Source: Burkholderiales bacterium
GTDB lineage: Bacteria; Pseudomonadota; Gammaproteobacteria; Burkholderiales; SG8-39
NCBI GenBank assembly: GCA_029266935.1
Contig: JAQSVY010000071.1
Span: 1-6,823, forward strand
Reading direction: 5' to 3'
DNA length: 6,823 bases
Both the position numbers and the translations under genes were made by a program. Below the pieces are notes generated by a model. It ran no database searches, was not told where the DNA came from, and saw nothing but the letters and a program-made list of their open reading frames with translations. Position 1 is the stretch's first letter; each line of letters opens with the position of its first letter. Of this stretch, positions 1-6,071 are shown one piece after another.

Positions 1-1728
1 GCGCGTCGCCGCCAGGTCCACCGCGACGCCGTCCCCGGTCAGGATCACGCCGTAATCCTTCCGCGCGCGCTCGCGGCTGACGAAGCCCGCGCGCACGTCC
101 GCCAGCACGCGCTCGGGCTCGCGATCGAAGGGGTGGCCCCAGCCGCCTCCGCCGCCCGTCTCCACGCGCACGAGGTCGCCGCGCCGAACGATGTTGCCGT
201 CGCTCAACGGCTTGAGCACGCGCTCGTCCGGCCGGCCTGGATTGACGATGCAGCGTCCACTGCCGGCTGCGTGGCCGCCGGCGACACCCCAAGGCGGGTT
301 CTCGACCGTGTCGATGCGCATCGAGACCATGGCCTCCGGCGCCAGCACCTCGACCTCACGGATGAGGCCGCAGCCGCCGCGCCAGCGCCCCGGTCCGCCG
401 GTGTCGGGGTTGATCGCATAGCTGCGCACCCGCACGGGAAAGACGGAATCGAGAAACTCCGACGGGAAGTTCTCCTGCGCGACGAGGTAGACCGCGTCGT
501 TACCGTCCGAGGTCGGGCGCGCCCCGTAGCCGACGGCGAGGCCGTCGGAGAGGAGAAAGAGCGCGCCGTCGTCCTTGCGCCCACGCAGGTACCAGATGAC
601 GTAGGCGCTGTGGGCGGCCATGGCCTTGCCGCCGGTGGCGACGTTCAGGAGCCCCAGGCACGCGGCCATGTTGCGCATCATGGTGACGCCGCGCATGCCG
701 AGCGGCGCCGGGAACCTCGGCTGCAGCACCGAACCCTCGCGCAGGATCACCTCGTCGATGACGCGCTCGACGCCGGCGTTGAGGAGGCTCGTCGAGCCGT
801 CGCCCAAGAGGTACGAGCCGAACACCATCGCCGGCACCGGCGGGCTCATCAGGAAGTTCACCGGCCCCGGCACCTGGTCGTCGCTGTCGCTCGTGTCGAG
901 GGTGATCCGCTCCGGCGTGACATCCAGGCGATAGCGCAGTCGGATCGGGCCCGTGCCGTGGCCGTCGCCGTCGATGCGGTCGGTGAAGCGGTGCTCGCCT
1001 TCCGGCAGGAGCGCCCGCAGCTTCTCGCGCAGCTCGCGCTCGGTCTCGTCGAGAAGGGCCGCGAATGCGTCGACCACTGGCTCGCGGCCGAAGCGCTCGA
1101 ACAGCTCGACCAGACGGCGCTCGCCGAGGCGGATGGCCGCCATCGAGGCGCGGGTGTCGCCCTTCACCATCTCGGGAAAACGCGAATTGCGGAAGAACAG
1201 GCGCAGGAGCTCGTCCGACAGCACGCCGTCGCGCGCGACCCGCACCGGCGGGACGATGATGCCTTCCTGGTAGATCTCCGTGCAGTCGGGCGAGAGCGAG
1301 CCGGCGCGCATGCCGCCGATGTCGTTGAAGTGGGCCCAGGACTGCGCGAAGGCCGAGAGCCTGGCGTGCGCGAACACCGGGGCCACGAACACCTGATCCG
1401 GCGAATGGGACACCGCGCCGCGGGAGGCGTAGCAGTCGTTGTACCAGTAGATGTCGCCGGGCCGCATCGTCTCGCGTGGGTAATGCTCGAGGAGCGGCGC
1501 GATCACGTCCCCGAAGACCGGCAGGTTCGACCCGACCACGAGCCGGCCCTCCGCGTCGAACAGGGCGGCGTAGAAGTCCTTCTTCTCGCGGATGAAGGGC
1601 GACATGGCGGTGCGCTCGATCAGCGCCTCCATCTCGCTCTGGATCGCCCGCAGCGCGCCGCGCACGATCTGCAGCATCACGGGGTCGGAGGCAGCGACGC
1701 GTTCCGGCGCGGACGGCCCATCCTGCAT
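1..1728 (-). CDS. hyuB: Hydantoinase B/oxoprolinase family protein (HyuB-like), 3' end cut by window edge
   Basis: Reading leftward from ATG at 1728-1726 the frame stays open for 576 codons to base 1. Family hallmarks run in order. Near the N-terminus, residues 15-65 have the DPVMLQIV start, IREKKDFYAALFD and a glycine-rich turn. A YNDCY...HSPD segment follows (96-111), then AHFNDIGG (132-139) with His133 and Asp136, then PDCTEIYQEG (147-156). The C-terminal block has ENFPSEF (419-425), a DTGGPGRWRGG segment (442-452), and GGGGGWGHP (525-533) followed by VLADVRAGFVS and KDYGV. HyuB proteins are usually about 550-600 residues, so probably only a few residues are missing. The family supplies one subunit of ATP-dependent N-methylhydantoinase, 5-oxoprolinase and related acetone or acetophenone carboxylases, normally with HyuA. 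No HyuA gene lies upstream, so it would have to be past the left edge. GGGGAGG (1740-1734) sits 5 nt before the ATG and supports this start over Met19. Family is confident; substrate is unknown. Confidence 0.93.
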   Translation of the reverse strand, partial: MQDGPSAPERVAASDPVMLQIVRGALRAIQSEMEALIERTAMSPFIREKKDFYAALFDAEGRLVVGSNLPVFGDVIAPLLEHYPRETMRPGDIYWYNDCYASRGAVSHSPDQVFVAPVFAHARLSAFAQSWAHFNDIGGMRAGSLSPDCTEIYQEGIIVPPVRVARDGVLSDELLRLFFRNSRFPEMVKGDTRASMAAIRLGERRLVELFERFGREPVVDAFAALLDETERELREKLRALLPEGEHRFTDRIDGDGHGTGPIRLRYRLDVTPERITLDTSDSDDQVPGPVNFLMSPPVPAMVFGSYLLGDGSTSLLNAGVERVIDEVILREGSVLQPRFPAPLGMRGVTMMRNMAACLGLLNVATGGKAMAAHSAYVIWYLRGRKDDGALFLLSDGLAVGYGARPTSDGNDAVYLVAQENFPSEFLDSVFPVRVRSYAINPDTGGPGRWRGGCGLIREVEVLAPEAMVSMRIDTVENPPWGVAGGHAAGSGRCIVNPGRPDERVLKPLSDGNIVRRGDLVRVETGGGGGWGHPFDREPERVLADVRAGFVSRERARKDYGVILTGDGVAVDLAATR

Positions 1729-1856
1729 GCACGCCTCCCCGTTGATCGTCTCGGGCGACTGGACAACCGAACCGGCAGGTCCGTGGAGACCGGCGTTGAC
1801 TTGGATGTTTTTTCGCGCCCGAATGCAAGAGGTCGGCGCGGGGTGGGCATCTTGGC
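1729..1856. promoter_or_regulatory. Divergent intergenic region, probable shared promoter/operator region
   Basis: These 128 bases separate the start codons of two head-to-head genes, so promoters for both units should lie here. The only AT-rich patch is around 1796-1813: TTGACT (1796-1801), a plausible -35 element for the rightward operon, followed by a run of six T (1808-1813). About 17-19 bases further on there is no good -10 hexamer; the nearest is a weak GAATGC at 1821. The hexamer ACCGGC occurs twice in direct orientation (1771-1776 and 1789-1794), 18 bases apart. The short inverted pair GGTC/GACC (1778-1781 and 1788-1791) overlaps the second copy. No convincing promoter was found for the leftward gene. 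The existence of promoters is inferred from gene orientation; the individual sites are weak. Confidence 0.5.
1734..1740 (-). promoter_or_regulatory. Ribosome binding site of the hyuB-like gene
   Basis: On the minus strand GGGGAGG lies 5 nt upstream of the ATG at 1728. This is a strong Shine-Dalgarno match and fixes the start of the leftward gene. Confidence 0.75.
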
Positions 1857-3611
1857 ATGGCGGAAGAATGCGTCGTCGGGGCGGTTTCGGCGGACGAGGT
1901 CCGCGCCCACGTGGAGCGCATCACGACGACGATCCCTTCCCGGCTCGCGGGCTCCGAGAACGGGCGCCGCATGGCCGAGTACAGCGCCGCGGCACTGACG
2001 CAGTTGGAGGGGCGCGTCTTCGAGCTGCCGGGCCTCGTCAGCTTCCCGGAACCCGCAGAGATGCGGACCGTCGCCCCGGTCGAGATCGCGATCGAGGCGA
2101 ACACGCTCGGGCACAGCGTGCCGACGCTGCCCGAGGGCCTCTCGGGCGAGCTGATCGACGTCGCCTCCGGTGCCTTCCACGAGTACGAGGGCAGGAGCGC
2201 GGTCGGGAAGATTACGCTCTCGGAGCTCTCCTACCATCCGGCGCGGCACGAGAAGCAGCGCATCTCGGCGATCATGGGCGCGACCGGCTGCGTCATGATG
2301 AACTGGGGCCACCCGGAGAACACGGCCGTCCCCTTCGGCTCGGTCAAGCCGGTCTGGGGCAACCCGACGCCTGAGACCTACCGGACCGAGATGGCGACGC
2401 TGCCCTGCGTCGGCATCGCCCGCACCGCGGGCCTCAAGCTGCGTGAGATGCTGAAGGCCGGCCCGGTGCGGGTGTGGTTTCGCGCGAACGTCGAGAACGG
2501 CTGGCGGCCGGTGCAGATCACTGTCGGTGAGATAAAAGGGAGGACCGACGATTTCGTGGTGGTCGGCGGGCACCAGGATTCCTGGCCGGGCCCGCAGGCG
2601 ACCGACAATGCCGCCGGCAACGCCTGCGTCCTGGAACTCGCCCGGGTGTTCAACCGGCACCGAAACAAGCTTAGACGCGGGCTCGTCTGCGGCTTCTGGA
2701 CCGGCCACGAGACCGGCACGATGATCGGCTCGTCCTGGTACGTCGACCGCAACTGGGACCGCCTGCGCGAGCACGCCGTTGCCTACCTGCAGATCGACCA
2801 GCCTGCTTGCGCCGGGACGAGTCGTTGGAGCGCCGCCTCGAACGTCGAGCTGAAGCGCTTCCATCAAGCGGTGGAGAAGCGCGTTCTCGGCAGCCGCCCG
2901 GCGTTCTGGCGCCGCGCGGTCAAGAACGGGGACGCCTCCTTCTTCGGACTCGGCGTGCCGATGCTCGCCGCGCAAGGCGCCTACACCGAGGAGGAGCTCA
3001 AGCGGACCGCCCTCGCCAATCTCGGCTGGTGGCACCATTCGGTCGAGAACACCATCGATAAGCTCGACTTCGCCTTCATGCAGGACCACCTGCGGGTCTA
3101 CGCCGCCTATCTTTGGGAGCTATGCACGGCGATCGTGCTGCCGTTCGAGTTCGTGAGCGTCGCCGATCAGTTCATCGAGCGCCTCGAGGAGCTGAAGCCG
3201 GGGGCCGACCCGATCGGGCTCGACGGCGCGATCCGTTGCGCCCGTGCGTTCCGCGCCGCCGCCGAGCGGCTCGAGCAGACGGCGGAAGGGTGGCGCGTCC
3301 GTTACGCGGACGGCGGCACGACGGACGAGGCCGCGGCCCAGATCCTCAACGGCTGCATGAAGCGCCTCTCGCGCGCCCTGGTGCCGCTCGCCAGCACGGC
3401 GAAGGGGGCATACGGCCACGACCCCTACGGCTACACGCCGCAAGGGACCATGATCCCGTCCCTCTATGACGTTTCGCAGCTCGCCCGGACGAAGAACGGC
3501 GAGGAGCGCTGGATGCTCGAGACGCAGCTCGTACGAGCCCGCAACCGCGTGGCCGACGTGCTCGAGGATTGCCGGCGCATGGTCGACGACACGCTGCGCG
3601 CGCTCGGCTGA
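1857..3611 (+). CDS. M28-family metallopeptidase homologue (PA-like insert, variant active site)
   Basis: The protein has 584 residues and no signal peptide, so it is probably cytoplasmic. Residues ~95-215 look like a protease-associated (PA)-type insert. The M28 core follows: GGHQDSW (237-243, His239 and Asp241), ATDNAAGN (248-255, Asp250 as the bridging ligand), WTGHETG (281-287), IDQPA (313-317, Asp314) and WWHHS (391-395, His393 or His394). Spacing between these sites matches co-catalytic zinc aminopeptidases. The usual Glu-Glu pair is His284-Glu285, so the metal-ligand Glu is kept but the general-base Glu is His. Residues ~430-584 form a charged, mostly helical C-terminal extension. M28 enzymes cleave N-terminal or C-terminal amino acids, or other amide bonds. 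Here a peptidase or amidohydrolase acting on an imported substrate is plausible but unproven. The ATG at 1857 has only a weak Shine-Dalgarno (GGGGTGGG, 9 nt upstream), and no better in-frame start lies upstream. It leads the rightward operon, 13 bases before the racemase. Confidence 0.88.
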   Translation: MAEECVVGAVSADEVRAHVERITTTIPSRLAGSENGRRMAEYSAAALTQLEGRVFELPGLVSFPEPAEMRTVAPVEIAIEANTLGHSVPTLPEGLSGELIDVASGAFHEYEGRSAVGKITLSELSYHPARHEKQRISAIMGATGCVMMNWGHPENTAVPFGSVKPVWGNPTPETYRTEMATLPCVGIARTAGLKLREMLKAGPVRVWFRANVENGWRPVQITVGEIKGRTDDFVVVGGHQDSWPGPQATDNAAGNACVLELARVFNRHRNKLRRGLVCGFWTGHETGTMIGSSWYVDRNWDRLREHAVAYLQIDQPACAGTSRWSAASNVELKRFHQAVEKRVLGSRPAFWRRAVKNGDASFFGLGVPMLAAQGAYTEEELKRTALANLGWWHHSVENTIDKLDFAFMQDHLRVYAAYLWELCTAIVLPFEFVSVADQFIERLEELKPGADPIGLDGAIRCARAFRAAAERLEQTAEGWRVRYADGGTTDEAAAQILNGCMKRLSRALVPLASTAKGAYGHDPYGYTPQGTMIPSLYDVSQLARTKNGEERWMLETQLVRARNRVADVLEDCRRMVDDTLRALG

Positions 3612-3613
3612 CC

Positions 3614-3618
3614 GGGAG
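3614..3618 (+). promoter_or_regulatory. Ribosome binding site deciding the GTG start of the racemase gene
   Basis: GGGAG, 6 nt upstream of GTG at 3625 and just after the M28 stop codon (3609-3611), selects this start. The open frame extends upstream inside the M28 gene, but those ATGs are out of context. Confidence 0.7.
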
Positions 3619-3624
3619 CCAGCG

Positions 3625-4359
3625 GTGCGGATCCTCTACCAGCTCACGAGCCCGATGGACCGGACGGTGGGACCGCACGAGATCGAGCGGCGGCGGGGCG
3701 TCCTGCAGGGTTACGCCGCCGCCGACACTGAGGTCGCGGTCGAGCCGACCGCACGCGGCCCGGCAGCGATCGAGAGCGCGCACGACGCCGCCCTCGTAGT
3801 TCCGGAGCTCGTCCGTCTCGCCCCGCTCGCCGAGGAGCGCGGCTTCGATGCGATTATCATCGGCTGCTACAGCGATCCGGGCCTCGACCCCTTACGCGAG
3901 ATGCTGCGGATTCCGGCCATCGGCCCCGGCGCCGCCTCGCTGCATCTCGCGGCGCAGCTCGGGACGCGGATCTCCGTGCTGACGCCCGCCGGACGAGGTT
4001 TCGGGAGGGTGGCGGCGCGCATGCGTGCGCTGGCGCTTGGCGCGCTTCTCGCCTCCGTGCGCGGCATCGGGCTCTCGGTGATGGACCTCGCGCGCCAGGC
4101 GCCGGGAGCCCTCGAGAAGGCCGCGGTGGCAGCCCGCGCGGCCGTCGAGGAGGACGGCGCGGATGTCGTCGTCCTCGGCTGCATGAGTATGGCGTTCCTG
4201 CCCTGCATCTGCGAGGATTTGAGCGAGCGTGCGGGCGTCCCGATCGTCAATCCGGTCGTGGCCGCGCTCAAGACGGCGGAGATGGTCGCCGGCATGGGGC
4301 TTGCGCAAAGCAAGGCGGCCTATCCGGTGCCGAAGCCGCAGCAAATGGTCGAAGCGTGA
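3625..4359 (+). CDS. Aspartate/glutamate/hydantoin racemase family protein
   Basis: From GTG at 3625 the product has 244 residues, typical of the Asp/Glu/hydantoin racemase superfamily. The two catalytic-cysteine segments are present: IIIGCYSDPGLDPLRE (77-92, Cys81) and VVLGCMSMAF (182-191, Cys186). Between them come IPAIGPGAA (96-104) and ISVLTPAGR (116-124). The DPGL...RE sequence after the first Cys and the GP..IES segment (45-51) resemble hydantoin and allantoin racemases more than plain aspartate or glutamate racemases. Such enzymes invert the alpha carbon by a two-base Cys/Cys mechanism without cofactor. The N-terminus, starting ILYQLTSP, lacks the NPN motif frequent in hydantoin racemases, so the substrate may differ. 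There is no signal peptide, so it is cytosolic. The gene starts 13 bases after the M28 stop and ends 35 bases before the binding-protein gene, which indicates co-transcription. The superfamily is firm. Hydantoin racemase (HyuE-like) is favoured by the hyuB-like neighbour. A maleate isomerase or arylmalonate decarboxylase-like role is less likely. Confidence 0.87.
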   Translation: MRILYQLTSPMDRTVGPHEIERRRGVLQGYAAADTEVAVEPTARGPAAIESAHDAALVVPELVRLAPLAEERGFDAIIIGCYSDPGLDPLREMLRIPAIGPGAASLHLAAQLGTRISVLTPAGRGFGRVAARMRALALGALLASVRGIGLSVMDLARQAPGALEKAAVAARAAVEEDGADVVVLGCMSMAFLPCICEDLSERAGVPIVNPVVAALKTAEMVAGMGLAQSKAAYPVPKPQQMVEA

Positions 4360-4382
4360 GGCGGAGCAGCGAGCGAACAAGC

Positions 4383-4390
4383 GGGAGGTG
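4383..4390 (+). promoter_or_regulatory. Ribosome binding site of the binding-protein gene
   Basis: GGGAGGTG, with its GGAGG core 6 nt before ATG at 4395, sets the start. It excludes the in-frame ATG at 4356, which would add 13 polar residues ahead of the signal peptide and overlap the racemase stop. Confidence 0.8.
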
Positions 4391-4394
4391 TCCG

Positions 4395-5981
4395 ATGTCG
4401 ATCTGGAAAAGCATGGCCGGGGCGGTTGCGCTGGCCGCGGCCGCGATCCTCGTGCCGCAAGCGCATGCCGCGCCGCCGCCCGGAACGCTGGTCACGGGCG
4501 ACAACCTGCCGACCAATCTCGACCCGCATCAGATCTTCGACGTGCCGATGATGCTGTATAGCCTCAACGCGTACGACAACCTCTATCGATACCAGGGCAA
4601 CCCGCCCGCGCTTAAGCCGTGGCTCGCGGAGTCGCACACCGTTTCGGAAGACGGCAAGACCTGGGAGTTCAAGCTCCGGCAGGGCGCCAAATTCCACGAC
4701 GGCAGCGAAGTGACGGCTGAGGACGTGGCGTACAGTTTCCGCCGCGTCCTCGCGATCGGCAAGGCGCCGGCCGGCGCGTTCAGGCCGGTGCTGAAGCCTG
4801 ATAACGTCACCGCGCCCGACAAGCACACCGTGCGCTTCGTGCTCGACCAGGCCTATGCGCCGTTCCTCTCCGCCGTGCCGATCGTGATGATCGTCAACCC
4901 GCGAGTGGTGAAGGCGAACGAGGGCGGCAACGACTGGGCCGCGACTTGGCTCGCTTCGAACGCCGCCGGTTCCGGCGCTTATAGGCTTGATGCCTCAACC
5001 TACCGGCCGCTCGAGCGGGTCGACCTCAAGCGCAATCCGGACCACTTCCTCGGCTGGAGCGACAACCCGAAGGCTCCGGAGACCGTACAGATCCTGCCGA
5101 CGCGCGAGACTTCGACGCGGGTTCTCGCGCTCCTGCAAGGCTCCGTCGACATGACGGACAGCTATCTTCCCACGGATCAGGTGGAGAGAATCCAGAAGGC
5201 CAAGGGCGTGCGGGTCGAGAAGCACACCTCCATGCGCGTGTTCGTGCTGCGCATGAACAACACCAAGCCGCCGCTCGACAACGTGAATGCGCGCAAGTGC
5301 TTCGCGCACGCCTTTAACTACGGCGGCTTCATCCAGGAGATCCTCAAGGGCTATGCGGAGCGTAATCCCGCACCGGTGCCCAACAATCTGTGGGGCTATC
5401 CGAGGGACGTCATCGCCTACGACTACGACCTCAAGAAAGCGAAGGACTTCTGCGACAAGGCCAAAGCCGAGGGAGCGCCGATCGGCCGGCCGATCCAGAT
5501 CCACATCCAGTCGCAGCTCGAGCAGACCAACCAGGCAGCGCAGCTCCTGCAGAGCGACCTCGCCCAGATCGGGATCAACCTCAAGATCGTGAGCGACACC
5601 TGGGCCAACATCACTACCAACACGTCGAAGGCCGAATCGACTCCCGACCTCTGGGTGCACTGGGTGTCGACCTATTTCGTCGACCCCGAGAACTGGATCG
5701 GGCAGATGTACGACAGCCAGTTCCACGGCACCTGGAAGGCGTCTTCCTGGTACAAGAACCCGAAGGTCGACGAGCTCCTGCGCAAAGCGCGCGTCACCAT
5801 CAAGGAGGAGGACCGCAAGCCGCTGTACGAGCAGGCGACCCGCCTCGTCGTCGCCGACAGTCCCGACATCTGGGTCTACAACACCGTGGAGCTTCGCGGC
5901 GTGACGGACCGCGTGAAGAACTTCACGTTCTCGCCGGTCGGCTCCGGCGGCGAGATGCGCTGGGTGCAGCTGACCAATTGA
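4395..5981 (+). CDS. ABC transporter periplasmic substrate-binding protein, family 5 (peptide/nickel type)
   Basis: The product has 528 residues. Residues 1-25 are a Sec signal peptide: Lys5, a hydrophobic Ala/Val/Leu stretch, then AHA before the predicted cut at 25/26. No lipobox Cys is present, so the mature protein should be soluble in the periplasm. The SBP_bac_5 signature is clear at 90-118 (WEFKLRQGAKFHDGSEVTAEDV and onward). GSGAY (192-196) and the WVSTYFVDPENW segment (423-434) also fit family members. These proteins capture dipeptides, oligopeptides, opines, nickel chelates or other amide compounds for an ABC importer. The exact ligand cannot be read from sequence, but the neighbouring racemase and HyuB-like gene suggest a cyclic amide, peptide or modified amino acid. 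The mature protein has two cysteines (302 and 353), which could form a disulfide. It lies 35 bases after the racemase gene and 90 bases before its cognate permease gene. Confidence 0.93.
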   Translation: MSIWKSMAGAVALAAAAILVPQAHAAPPPGTLVTGDNLPTNLDPHQIFDVPMMLYSLNAYDNLYRYQGNPPALKPWLAESHTVSEDGKTWEFKLRQGAKFHDGSEVTAEDVAYSFRRVLAIGKAPAGAFRPVLKPDNVTAPDKHTVRFVLDQAYAPFLSAVPIVMIVNPRVVKANEGGNDWAATWLASNAAGSGAYRLDASTYRPLERVDLKRNPDHFLGWSDNPKAPETVQILPTRETSTRVLALLQGSVDMTDSYLPTDQVERIQKAKGVRVEKHTSMRVFVLRMNNTKPPLDNVNARKCFAHAFNYGGFIQEILKGYAERNPAPVPNNLWGYPRDVIAYDYDLKKAKDFCDKAKAEGAPIGRPIQIHIQSQLEQTNQAAQLLQSDLAQIGINLKIVSDTWANITTNTSKAESTPDLWVHWVSTYFVDPENWIGQMYDSQFHGTWKASSWYKNPKVDELLRKARVTIKEEDRKPLYEQATRLVVADSPDIWVYNTVELRGVTDRVKNFTFSPVGSGGEMRWVQLTN

Positions 5982-5986
5982 ACGCG

Positions 5987-5999
5987 CTTCGGCCCGAAG
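5987..5999 (+). repeat. Short inverted repeat in the binding-protein/permease gap
   Basis: CTTCGGCCCGAAG begins 5 bases after the stop codon and can form a 5-bp stem with a 3-base loop. It is too short and lacks a T-run, so it is not a terminator. Such hairpins sometimes stabilise the upstream message of highly expressed binding proteins, but this one is weak and may be chance. Confidence 0.25.
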
Positions 6000-6071
6000 A
6001 CGACCGGTCCCGGATGCCCTTCGCGGCGTCCGAGACCTGCAAGACGGCGGAGTAGGGCGCCCGGAAGACCG

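Noticed and set aside
1808..1813. Run of six T as a possible intrinsic terminator
   Set aside because: No GC-rich hairpin precedes it, and it lies between two divergent start regions where a terminator is not expected.
133..1998. Long plus-strand open frame of 621 codons
   Set aside because: It lies antisense to the HyuB-like gene, has low-complexity Arg/His/Ala-rich composition with no family motifs, and arises from the GC-biased third positions of the real gene.
500..2104. Minus-strand open frame of 534 codons across the divergent region
   Set aside because: It is out of frame with the HyuB-like protein, rich in Arg/Pro/Ala, and would cross the shared promoter region into the M28 gene. 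The correct minus-strand frame starts at 1728 with a strong ribosome binding site and recognisable motifs.
1677..3089. Minus-strand open frame of 470 codons
   Set aside because: It is antisense to the M28-like gene, where conserved metal-site motifs show the plus strand is coding.
4995..5726. Minus-strand open frame of 243 codons
   Set aside because: It is antisense to the binding-protein gene, whose family signature is clear; composition is shadow-like.
6014..6055. 13-codon ORF in the gap before the permease gene
   Set aside because: It has no ribosome binding site and no recognisable leader-peptide pattern; chance is sufficient.
5982..6071. Terminator or second promoter between binding-protein and permease genes
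   Set aside because: There is only a 5-bp stem with no T-run and no convincing -35/-10 pair, so read-through from the upstream operon is the simpler reading.
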